DNA of 7,746 bases from Pontiellaceae bacterium (GCA_029934215.1 JAOZMR010000130.1:1-7746); one strand, 5' to 3'; positions 1 through 5,827 are shown, numbered from the stretch's first letter. Numbers and translations: made by a program. Notes: generated from the sequence alone by a model not told the origin.

Positions 1-50
1 AAAAATTTCACCTAATTGCCATTGCCAATTTTCACCCCCGTGAACGGTTA

Positions 51-93
51 CAAATAAAATAACGAAAACGGACAGGATCAGTTTTTGATCACG
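51..93. repeat. 43-bp direct repeat, copy 1
   Basis: It matches 309-351 at 39 of 43 positions; mismatches are at 51, 60, 63 and 72. The shared core is CAGGATCAGTTTTTGATCAC. It lies 5 bases before copy 1 of the 153-bp repeat and carries the outer part of the left arm of the long inverted repeat. Confidence 0.9.
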
Positions 94-183
94 AATCGCA
101 CGAATCTACACGAATGGGACCAAATAGATCAGAATTGATCCAGAAGAGATTCGTGTAAATTCGTGAAGATTAGTGATCAAAAC
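81..183. repeat. Long nested inverted repeat with CACGAAT/ATTCGTG units
   Basis: The left arm at 81-115 and the right arm at 149-183 are imperfect reverse complements over about 35 bases, including GATCAC against GTGATC and TACACGAAT against ATTCGTGTA. The 33-base loop contains a smaller hairpin, GATCA-GAAT-TGATC, at 127-140. The right arm reads as three roughly 10-base units (attcgtgtaa, attcgtgaag, attagtgatc), so the motif recurs once per helical turn. The right arm and inner left arm are repeated at 462-496 and 412-428. Function is unknown: possible roles are a dispersed palindromic repeat, a transcript 3'-end structure or a protein-binding array. Confidence 0.8.
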
Positions 184-251
184 AGCTGTAGAATCGTGAT
201 TGCGGTGGTGGTAAAATGGCTTAACTTAGTGCCATTCATCTATGGTCGAAT
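99..251. repeat. 153-bp direct repeat, copy 1
   Basis: It matches 412-564 base for base except position 213 (A here, G at 526), so 152 of 153 bases agree with no gap. The unit begins CACGAATCTACACGAAT and ends TATGGTCGAAT. The last 12 bases of this copy equal the last three sense codons plus the stop of proA (Ile-Arg-Pro-stop on the minus strand), although no proA reading frame continues here. That makes this copy the likely derivative and 412-564 the original. Near-identity suggests recent duplication or gene conversion. Confidence 0.95.
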
Positions 252-265
252 GGCACTAAGTTAAG
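220..265. repeat. Perfect 18-bp inverted repeat with 10-base loop
   Basis: CTTAACTTAGTGCCATTC at 220-237 is the exact reverse complement of 248-265, with loop ATCTATGGTC. The left arm is part of the 153-bp repeat and recurs at 533-550, but the second copy has lost or never had the right arm because proA coding sequence follows. Downstream on the plus strand comes GGGTTTTAGCC, too weak a T-run for a confident terminator. Closely spaced perfect arms resemble a miniature mobile element or abutted insertion-sequence ends, but I cannot assign a family. Confidence 0.85.
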
Positions 266-308
266 GGGTTTTAGCCGGAATGCAGGCGGTCTTGAACTTG
301 CAACACTA

Positions 309-351
309 AAAATAAAACAAAGAAAACGGGCAGGATCAGTTTTTGATCACG
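309..351. repeat. 43-bp direct repeat, copy 2
   Basis: Partner of 51-93 with four mismatches. Here 60 bases (352-411) separate it from the 153-bp repeat, against 5 bases in the first set. The extra segment is unrelated to the rest of the block and contains a perfect 7-bp AT hairpin (ATTTTTG at 372-378, CAAAAAT at 383-389). Either the second set gained about 55 bases or the first set lost them. Confidence 0.9.
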
Positions 352-411
352 CGCGAGCGAGGCGACACATAATTTTTGTATTCAAAAATAGTGACAAAGG
401 AACGGTTCATC

Positions 412-564
412 CACGAATCTACACGAATGGGACCAAATAGATCAGAATTGATCCAGAAGAGATTCGTGTAAATTCGTGAAGATTAGTGATCAAAACAGCT
501 GTAGAATCGTGATTGCGGTGGTGGTGAAATGGCTTAACTTAGTGCCATTCATCTATGGTCGAAT
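412..564. repeat. 153-bp direct repeat, copy 2, overlapping the proA 3' end
   Basis: Second copy of the 99-251 unit, offset by 313 bases. Positions 553-564 are also the last codons and TAG stop of proA, so the duplicated segment crosses a gene boundary. After 564 the copies diverge: here proA coding sequence continues, while copy 1 continues with GGCACTAAGTTAAG, which completes a perfect inverted repeat. Any transcript of the proBA operon would read straight into this unit. Confidence 0.95.
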
Positions 565-1809
565 CTGACCGGTGCCTTCGATGATGTATTTATAGGTGGT
601 GAGTTCTTCGAGCCCCATTGGCCCGCGGGCGTGTAGCTTGTCGGTCGAAATGCCTATTTCCGCGCCCATTCCAAATTCTGCGCCGTCGGTGAAGCGTGTC
701 GAGGCGTTTACGTAAACGGAGGAGGAGTCGACCTGCGATAGAAAGGCTTTTTCGTGCTCGGAGTTGGTTGTGACGATGGCGTCGGAGTGGTGCGAGCCGT
801 AGTGGTTGATGTGTTCGATGGCGTCGTCGATGCTGTCGACAACGCGAATGGCGATGATGAGGTCCAGGTATTCTTCGTGCCAGTCGGATTCGGTGGCGGG
901 GATGATGTTGCTGTCCTTCTTTTGAACGGTTTCGTCGCCGCGTATTTCTACGCCACATTCTTTGAAACGTGCGATCATTTTTGGAAGGAAGGTTTCTGTG
1001 GCGTCTTTGTGTACGAGTAGGGTTTCCATGGAGTTGCAGACGCCTGGACGCTGGACTTTTGCGTTTTCGGATATCGCGAGCGCCATGTTGATGTCGGCAG
1101 ATGCGTCGATGTAGGTGTGGCATATGCCTTTGTAGTGTTTGATTACGGGGACCCACGCCATTTCGGAAACAGCTTTGATGAGTCCTTCGCCGCCTCGGGG
1201 GATGATTAGGTCGATTTTTCCAGTCATTTGCGCGAGTTCTCGTACGGCGTCGCGGTCGGTGGTTTCAACCAGTTGGATTGCGTCGGTTGGCATTCCTTTT
1301 GTTGCGCCGCCTTCGCGGAGTGCTTTGGCGATTGCTTGATTGGAGTGTACGGCTTCTTTGCCGCCACGAAGGATCACTGCGTTGGAGGTTTTGAAGCAGA
1401 GCGATGCGGCATCAGCGGTTACGTTGGGACGCGACTCGAAGATGATGGCGATGACGCCTATGGGCACGCGCGTTTTTTTGATCTGTAATCCGTTTGGGCG
1501 GTTCCAGCAACTTAGTTCTGTGCCAACGGGGTCTTTTAGTACGGCGACATCCAGTAAGCCTTTAACCATTCCTTCGATTCGTGCGTCGTTGAGTTCGAGG
1601 CGGTCGAGCATCGCAGCGGAGAGTCCGGCTTTTTTGCCGGCTTCGAGGTCTTTCCCGTTTGCTTCCTGTATCGTCGCTTTCTGCGCACCCAGTTCGTTGG
1701 CCATGGCCTCGAGGATTGCGTTTTTTTTCTTCTGTGAGAGTTTTGCTAGTTCGCGCGATGCGGCGACTGCTTTTTCGCCCATCAAAATCATTTTTTCATG
1801 CAGGTTCAT
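553..1809 (-). CDS. proA: Gamma-glutamyl phosphate reductase ProA
   Basis: It catalyses the second step of proline synthesis, the NADPH-dependent reduction of gamma-glutamyl phosphate to glutamate-5-semialdehyde in the cytoplasm. At 418 residues it has the usual full family length. The aldehyde-dehydrogenase-like catalytic Cys is at residue 258 in RPGVCNS, the conserved ESRPNVT is at 125-131, and the family signature (VDSIDDAIEHINHYGSHHSD) spans 324-343. The C-terminus GTGQIRP is family-like, so the stop is authentic even though the last 12 bases lie in a 153-bp repeat. The ATG start has an AAGGA-type binding site at 1817-1821, 7 bases away. It follows proB by 18 bases, as expected for enzymes that pass an unstable intermediate. 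Its coding strand is rich in A and C, like proB but unlike pheA and trpS upstream. Confidence 0.97.
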   Translation of the reverse strand: MNLHEKMILMGEKAVAASRELAKLSQKKKNAILEAMANELGAQKATIQEANGKDLEAGKKAGLSAAMLDRLELNDARIEGMVKGLLDVAVLKDPVGTELSCWNRPNGLQIKKTRVPIGVIAIIFESRPNVTADAASLCFKTSNAVILRGGKEAVHSNQAIAKALREGGATKGMPTDAIQLVETTDRDAVRELAQMTGKIDLIIPRGGEGLIKAVSEMAWVPVIKHYKGICHTYIDASADINMALAISENAKVQRPGVCNSMETLLVHKDATETFLPKMIARFKECGVEIRGDETVQKKDSNIIPATESDWHEEYLDLIIAIRVVDSIDDAIEHINHYGSHHSDAIVTTNSEHEKAFLSQVDSSSVYVNASTRFTDGAEFGMGAEIGISTDKLHARGPMGLEELTTYKYIIEGTGQIRP

Positions 1810-1827
1810 TTCTTCTTCCTTTTTCGG

Positions 1828-2613
1828 CTAGTTGTTGCGGTTCAATATGAGTGTTCCAGCGTCTTCGCCTGTGAGAATTTTTTGGAGAATTCCTTCGCTT
1901 TGCCCGTCTGCGATGACGACGGCGATTCCGGTTTTTGCGGCTTCGTCGGCGGCGAGTAGTTTGGATTTCATTCCGCCGGTGGAGAGGGGACCGTTAGCGC
2001 CTTTGTCGAGCGCGAGGATTTCTTCGGACATTTCGTCGATGAAGGCGACGCGGTCGCCGTTTTTATCGCGCAGTCCGTCGGTGGTTGTGAGGAGGAGGAG
2101 CGCGTCGGCTTGGAGGAGGATTGCGACGAGCGCGGCGAGGAGGTCGTTGTCGCCAAAGGCGATTTCCTCGGTGGCGACGGTGTCGTTTTCGTTGATGATG
2201 GGTACGATTCGGTTTGCAATTAAATTCTGAAGAGTATTTTTTGCGTTCGTGCGGCGTTCGTCGGCTTTGAGCAGATCGTCGGTGAGGAGTATTTGCCCGG
2301 TTGTGATCTGTTTTTGTTCGAACAAATGGCTGTAGAGGCTCATGAGACGGGTTTGTCCGACCGCGGCTGCCATTTGTAGGTCTGGAAGCGCTGTGGGGCG
2401 GGTATCCATATTGAGCGCTTCGATTCCTGCGGCGATTGCGCCAGAGGAGACGAGGATCATTTCGTGCTGTGCGGCGTGCGCGGTCGCCAGGCTGGCGACG
2501 AGCGCTTGAATTCGGTCGTGGTCTGGCTTTCCGGTTTCGTCTACGAGGACGCGGCTGCCGACTTTCACGACGATCCGCTTGGCTTCTTTGAGTTGGTTTC
2601 TTGCTGGTTTCAT
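1828..2613 (-). CDS. proB: Glutamate 5-kinase ProB, short form without PUA domain
   Basis: It phosphorylates glutamate with ATP to gamma-glutamyl phosphate, the first and normally proline-inhibited step of proline synthesis. The 261 residues form one amino-acid-kinase domain: VKVGS at 16-20, SSGAIAAG at 56-63, NENDTV at 141-146, FGDND at 153-157 and the STGGMKSK nucleotide-site loop at 211-218. The protein stops just after GTLI (253-256), where longer homologues such as the E. coli enzyme (about 367 residues) continue into an RNA-binding-type PUA domain. Only 18 bases separate its stop from proA, so there is no broken PUA remnant. The ATG lies 14 bases after the pheA stop and has only a weak AGG upstream, so translational coupling to pheA is plausible. 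Confidence 0.96.
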   Translation of the reverse strand: MKPARNQLKEAKRIVVKVGSRVLVDETGKPDHDRIQALVASLATAHAAQHEMILVSSGAIAAGIEALNMDTRPTALPDLQMAAAVGQTRLMSLYSHLFEQKQITTGQILLTDDLLKADERRTNAKNTLQNLIANRIVPIINENDTVATEEIAFGDNDLLAALVAILLQADALLLLTTTDGLRDKNGDRVAFIDEMSEEILALDKGANGPLSTGGMKSKLLAADEAAKTGIAVVIADGQSEGILQKILTGEDAGTLILNRNN

Positions 2614-2627
2614 TGGACCTAGGCTTT

Positions 2628-3707
2628 TTAGTATTCTTCCGGATTCGGTTTTTCCTTTGGATATGACCCCATAACAGTAAGAACCGCGCAGGATTCGTCC
2701 AGCTCAGCAAGCGCAGTTTGCACGCATGGATCGCTAGCGTGCCCTTCAAAATCAACAAAGAAAATATACTCCCACGCCTTCTCTTTGCTTGGGCGAGATT
2801 CAATCTTACTCATGTTGATTCCGCAGGTTTTTAGCGCGGCGAGGGCATCATGAAGAGCGCCTGGTTTGTCCTTCACACCAAAATAGATTGAGGTTTTGTC
2901 ATCTCCGGTTACATCGGAGCTTTTTCGACCAATCACAAAAAAACGAGTTGTATTTCCGCTGACGTCTTGAATGTTTTCACCCATCACTTCCAACCCATAG
3001 AGCTCCGCAGCAAGCGGACTGGCCACTGCGGCGCAATTACCCTCGGACGCCATCTCTGCGGCAAGCGCCGTACTGTTAACCGCGGTGAACTCAATTCCGG
3101 ATAAATTTGTGCTCAACCATTTGCGACACTGACCGAATGCCTCCTGTTTGCTACAGATGCTTGCAATCTCTTCTTTCGGCACCGACGCCACCAAACACAG
3201 CGAAACTGGGAGATAAATTTCTGCGCAGATTTTGAGCGACGTGGAGGTGAATTGATCATACGTATGCGTCACCGCGCCCTCTGTTGAATTCTCAATAGGC
3301 ACAACGCCGTAATCAGCCAATCCGTTTTCTACCGCACTGAACACCTCGTTGATGGATCCGACGGGAGAATAACCAACACTGACACCAAACTTCTGGCGTG
3401 CCGCTTGATGAGTGAATGTCGCGGGCGGTCCGAGATACGCAATTTTCAGATCGCTCTCAAGTGCGAGCGCGGCAGACATGATCTCGCGATAAATTGCTTT
3501 CAAGGCACCGGCTGGAAGTGATCCTGACTCATTAAGAGCAGCAACGCGATCAAACACCGCCTTCTCGCGAGAAGGAACGTAAATTTCGCCCCCATTCGCT
3601 TTCTTGGTTTTCCCAATTTCGAGCACGACATCAATCCGCTCGTTAAGCCGTTTAATCAGCTCCTCATCGAGAAGATCGATCTTTTTCCTTAGTTTTTCCA
3701 AACTCAT
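2628..3707 (-). CDS. pheA: Bifunctional chorismate mutase / prephenate dehydratase (P-protein)
   Basis: It converts chorismate to prephenate and then to phenylpyruvate, the committed steps to phenylalanine. Three domains are visible in 359 residues. The AroQ chorismate mutase (about 1-88) has Arg7, Arg24, Lys35 and Arg47 spaced exactly like the E. coli active-site residues 11, 28, 39 and 51, and Glu84 where E. coli has Gln88. The prephenate dehydratase domain (about 89-262) has YLGPPATFT at 91-99, VPIENSTEG at 136-144 and the catalytic-type TRF at 254-256. The C-terminal ACT domain (from about 272) has GALH at 283-286 and ESRP at 303-306, the known phenylalanine-binding motifs, so feedback inhibition is likely. 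A full AGGAGG 6 bases before the ATG supports this start. It sits 41 bases after trpS and 14 before proB. Confidence 0.97.
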   Translation of the reverse strand: MSLEKLRKKIDLLDEELIKRLNERIDVVLEIGKTKKANGGEIYVPSREKAVFDRVAALNESGSLPAGALKAIYREIMSAALALESDLKIAYLGPPATFTHQAARQKFGVSVGYSPVGSINEVFSAVENGLADYGVVPIENSTEGAVTHTYDQFTSTSLKICAEIYLPVSLCLVASVPKEEIASICSKQEAFGQCRKWLSTNLSGIEFTAVNSTALAAEMASEGNCAAVASPLAAELYGLEVMGENIQDVSGNTTRFFVIGRKSSDVTGDDKTSIYFGVKDKPGALHDALAALKTCGINMSKIESRPSKEKAWEYIFFVDFEGHASDPCVQTALAELDESCAVLTVMGSYPKEKPNPEEY

Positions 3708-3713
3708 TGCATT

Positions 3714-3719
3714 CCTCCT
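3714..3719 (-). promoter_or_regulatory. Strong ribosome binding site of pheA
   Basis: A full AGGAGG on the minus strand, 6 bases before the pheA ATG at 3707. It is the best Shine-Dalgarno match in the trpS-pheA-proB-proA run. It fixes the pheA start and suggests pheA is the best-translated member of the set; the second point is inference. Confidence 0.85.
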
Positions 3720-3748
3720 GCGTCAAAAATTCCTAGGCTTACGAGCCC

Positions 3749-4711
3749 TCACTCCAAACCAACCGCCTTACGAGCGGCGTGAAGGGTTTTCTGGGTTTCT
3801 GCTCGTGCCTTTTTGGCACCTTTACGCAGAACCTCCTCGACAAAATCCATGTTTTTTTCCAGTTCGCCGCGTTTCTCACGCATCGGAGCAAAATGCTCGT
3901 TGATTTTAGACAGCAGCTCTTTTTTTGCGGTTCCGTATCCAAAATTCCCGGCTCGGTATCGCATCGCGAGGTCAACCGCTTCCTCGTCGGTCGCGAACAA
4001 ATTGTAGAGTGCAAAAACATTGCATGTGGTTGGATCTTTCGGATCCTCCAGTTCTTTGCAGTCCGTCACAACCTTCATAACTCGTTTCTTGAGCGGACCG
4101 GGCGCCCCAAAAATCTCCAACGTATTATCGTAGGATTTCGACATTTTTTGGCCATCGATTCCCGGCACAACAGCAACCGAATCGCGAATAGACGGCTTTG
4201 GAATTGTAAACACCTCGGCGTATTGATGGTTAAATTTCGTCGCGATATCGCGAGTCACCTCGACATGCTGTTTTTGATCGCGCCCGACCGGAACCACGGT
4301 AGATTGCACCGAAAGAATATCAGCGGCCATCAGCACCGGATAGGCAAACAATCCATGCGTTGCCGCAAGCCCCTTCGCGGTCTTATCCTTATAGGAATGG
4401 CAACGCTCCAAAAGCCCCATAGGCGTAATCACCGACAAAATCCACGCCAGCTCCTGAACCTCTGGGACATCGCTCTGACGATAAAACGCAGTTTTATCGG
4501 GATCGAGCCCGGCTGCGAGAAAGTCCAGAGCCACATCCATCGTCATTTGCCGAAGAGAATCCGCATCGCGAACGCTCGTCAAGGCATGATAATCCGCAAT
4601 GAACAAAAACGCCTCACCCTGCTCCTGCAGTTCAATTGCGGGTTTCATCATCCCAAAATAATTACCGATATGCAGTTTGCCCGAAGGCTGTATTCCTGAA
4701 AGTATTCTCAT
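3749..4711 (-). CDS. trpS: Tryptophan-tRNA ligase (TrpRS)
   Basis: This class I aminoacyl-tRNA synthetase charges tRNA-Trp with tryptophan in the cytoplasm. The start used gives 320 residues, normal for bacterial TrpRS. The protein begins MRILSGIQPSGKLHIGNYFG, with the HIGH-type motif HIGN at 14-17; GRDQKQHVE at 143-151 and KMSKS at 189-193 are also present. An in-frame ATG five codons upstream (4726) would add MGIGL, but it has no G-rich site before it, while the chosen ATG has GGGA 9 bases upstream and matches the usual family N-terminus. The next gene, pheA, starts 41 bases downstream. I see no T-box, leader peptide or attenuator in the 94 bases before the start. Confidence 0.96.
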   Translation of the reverse strand: MRILSGIQPSGKLHIGNYFGMMKPAIELQEQGEAFLFIADYHALTSVRDADSLRQMTMDVALDFLAAGLDPDKTAFYRQSDVPEVQELAWILSVITPMGLLERCHSYKDKTAKGLAATHGLFAYPVLMAADILSVQSTVVPVGRDQKQHVEVTRDIATKFNHQYAEVFTIPKPSIRDSVAVVPGIDGQKMSKSYDNTLEIFGAPGPLKKRVMKVVTDCKELEDPKDPTTCNVFALYNLFATDEEAVDLAMRYRAGNFGYGTAKKELLSKINEHFAPMREKRGELEKNMDFVEEVLRKGAKKARAETQKTLHAARKAVGLE

Positions 4712-4805
4712 TAAACCAATTCCCATTTAAAAATGAACGAGCGCGAATAAACGCACCGTAAAACAAAACACAAAATCTAATCATAAACACCGACGCATAC
4801 AAGCA

Positions 4806-5528
4806 CTAGGAAAGACCTACGGCTTTGCGGAGTTTATCAACCTCCCAGCGATCCAAATCTCGGTGTTCACCAGAGCGAAGTTTTTCGAGACGAAGCGGCC
4901 CCACCGATACGCGAGTCAGGCGCAACACCGTACATTTAAGCGCTTCCATCAAACGGCGAATATGCCGATTCCGACCCTCCCCCAAAGTCAGCGTATAACC
5001 ATAGCGCCCTTCTAGGGAGCGGCGAAGTGGCTCCACCCGCAACGCAGCGAGCATCTCGCCACGGCAATTAATCCCTTGACGCATACGATTAATGTCGGAC
5101 GTAGAAAGCTCACGATCGATCCAAACCTGATACTTTTTTTCGATATGATGGCGCGGATGCATCAGTCGATGAGCAAGATCGCCATCATTCATAACAAGCA
5201 AAAGCCCCTCACTCATCACATCAAGACGACCTACCGTATAAAGTCGACTAGAAGAAGGCGGAAGCATATCGAGAACAGTCTCGCGCCCCTGCGGATCATC
5301 AGAAGTGCAAATCACACCCGTTGGCTTATTGAGCATAAGCCAGATCTTTTCATCGAGAACAACCGATTCCCCTTTATAGGTAACGCGATTCTTGCTGGGC
5401 TCAATTTTCGTGCCCATTTCGGTAACAATATTTCCGTCAACGGCAACCAAGCCATCTTGGATTAATTTCTCAGCGGCGCGTCTCGACGCAACACCGCACT
5501 CGGCCAGGTATTTTTGAATACGAATCAT
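4806..5528 (-). CDS. rluB: RsuA/RluB-family rRNA pseudouridine synthase
   Basis: It isomerises a uridine in ribosomal RNA to pseudouridine. An N-terminal S4 RNA-binding domain (RIQKYLAECGVASRRAAEKL, about residues 3-22 and onward) is followed by the catalytic domain with GRLD at 100-103, where Asp103 is the nucleophile, then EGLLL, and the family's EGRNRHIRRLME at 184-195. The 240-residue length and S4 domain fit RluB or RsuA better than RluE, which lacks S4. The exact target base (23S or 16S) cannot be read from sequence, so the symbol is provisional. I chose the ATG at 5528; an in-frame TTG at 5540 adds only MGIA and lacks a spaced Shine-Dalgarno. A terminator lies 30 bases upstream, and 94 bases separate its stop from the trpS start. 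Confidence 0.93.
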   Translation of the reverse strand: MIRIQKYLAECGVASRRAAEKLIQDGLVAVDGNIVTEMGTKIEPSKNRVTYKGESVVLDEKIWLMLNKPTGVICTSDDPQGRETVLDMLPPSSSRLYTVGRLDVMSEGLLLVMNDGDLAHRLMHPRHHIEKKYQVWIDRELSTSDINRMRQGINCRGEMLAALRVEPLRRSLEGRYGYTLTLGEGRNRHIRRLMEALKCTVLRLTRVSVGPLRLEKLRSGEHRDLDRWEVDKLRKAVGLS

Positions 5529-5557
5529 AGCAATGCCCAAAACTCAATGTCAGATAC

Positions 5558-5583
5558 AAAAAAAAGCCCCGCGAAGCGGGACT
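5558..5583 (-). terminator. Rho-independent terminator of the small basic protein gene
   Basis: On the minus strand AGTCCCGC-TTC-GCGGGGCT forms an 8-bp stem (one G-T pair) with a 3-base loop, followed directly by a run of seven T. It begins 22 bases after the small gene's stop and ends 29 bases before the ATG of the pseudouridine synthase gene. It should separate the small gene from the minus-strand genes downstream, perhaps with partial read-through. Confidence 0.9.
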
Positions 5584-5605
5584 TGACTATAGATAGAAAT
5601 CCGAG

Positions 5606-5758
5606 CTACTCGGGCTTTGTTTTTGGGAGACCAAAACCACGGTCGCCATCTTTCCATCTACCTTCTTCCTTCAATTGATCTACGCGCTCAAAACGTTTGA
5701 GAACGTTGCGTTCAACTTTAATTCTTGCTGCATTCTTTAAGCTTGGGTGCATCGTCAT
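5606..5758 (-). CDS. Small basic protein of PVC-superphylum type
   Basis: This 50-residue lysine- and arginine-rich protein has no membrane segment or signal peptide. It contains RNVLKRFERV near residues 17-26, a GRWKDGD segment near 33-39, and ends GLPKTKPE. This pattern matches, from memory, the 'small basic protein' family (I believe TIGR04137) found in Chlamydiae, Verrucomicrobia and Planctomycetes, whose function is not established. Its charge and position next to an rRNA-modifying enzyme gene suggest ribosome or RNA association; this is inference. The ATG at 5758 has AGGAG 7 bases upstream and lies 41 bases after a promoter's -10 box. A longer frame running upstream past this ATG is ignored because it crosses the promoter and the divergent gene. 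A second in-frame ATG (MHPSLK) lies two codons later. Confidence 0.88.
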   Translation of the reverse strand: MTMHPSLKNAARIKVERNVLKRFERVDQLKEEGRWKDGDRGFGLPKTKPE

Positions 5759-5765
5759 AGTACTT

Positions 5766-5770
5766 CTCCT
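5766..5770 (-). promoter_or_regulatory. Ribosome binding site of the small basic protein gene
   Basis: AGGAG on the minus strand, 7 bases before the ATG at 5758. It decides the start of this short gene against any longer upstream frame. Confidence 0.85.
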
Positions 5771-5799
5771 AAAAACATTTTTGTTCGACTGCGCGGGAG

Positions 5800-5827
5800 A
5801 GATTACCCTTTCCGCCGTGATTGTCAA
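5800..5827 (-). promoter_or_regulatory. Sigma-70-like promoter of the small basic protein gene
   Basis: On the minus strand a perfect -35 box TTGACA (5822-5827) and a -10 box TAATCT (5800-5805) are separated by 16 bases. The start point would fall near 5793, giving a leader of about 35 bases with the AGGAG site inside it. With the terminator at 5558-5583 this defines a transcript of roughly 235 bases. It lies in the 216-base divergent spacer before the plus-strand chaperone gene, for which I find no equally convincing promoter. Confidence 0.75.

Larger units (their letters stand above)
1..552. other. Non-coding repeat-rich intergenic block downstream of proA
   Basis: No credible gene is visible on either strand in this 552-base stretch. 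Almost all of it is repeated or self-complementary DNA. It holds a 43-bp repeat (51-93 and 309-351), a 153-bp repeat (99-251 and 412-564), a long nested inverted repeat (81-183) and a perfect 18-bp inverted repeat (220-265). The two repeat pairs occur in the same order but with different spacing, 5 bases in the first set and 60 bases in the second. The remainder is AT-rich single-copy sequence, including a short tandem ATTGCC pair near base 15. I see no transposase fragment, tRNA or CRISPR-like regular spacing. It is best read as a locally duplicated dispersed-repeat or MITE-like region; this is inference. Confidence 0.8.

Noticed and set aside
220..265. Possible integron attC site: GCTTAAC near the left end resembles the RYYYAAC core and GTTAAGG on the right resembles GTTRRRY.
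   Set aside because: The right core breaks the consensus at its last base. The arms pair perfectly over 18 bases without the extrahelical bases and spacers of attC sites, and no cassette or integrase is visible.
220..265. Possible dif site, considered because of the nearby composition switch.
   Set aside because: The arms are 18 bases with a 10-base centre rather than about 11-6-11, and I see no match to the XerC/XerD core.
754..2230. Several open frames antisense to proA and proB on the plus strand.
   Set aside because: They mirror the codons of the real minus-strand genes, show low-complexity Ser/Arg/Val-rich products, and lack ribosome binding sites or known motifs.
3779..4699. A 306-codon plus-strand frame antisense to trpS.
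   Set aside because: TrpRS on the minus strand has all its catalytic motifs. The antisense product has no recognisable domain and is rich in His, Arg and Cys, as expected for a shadow frame.
5601..5627. Plus-strand hairpin CCGAG-CTA-CTCGG followed by GCTTTGTTTTT, like a terminator.
   Set aside because: The stem is only 5 bp, no plus-strand gene lies upstream, and the T-rich tail is the complement of the Lys-rich C-terminal codons of the small basic protein. The loop is that gene's stop codon.
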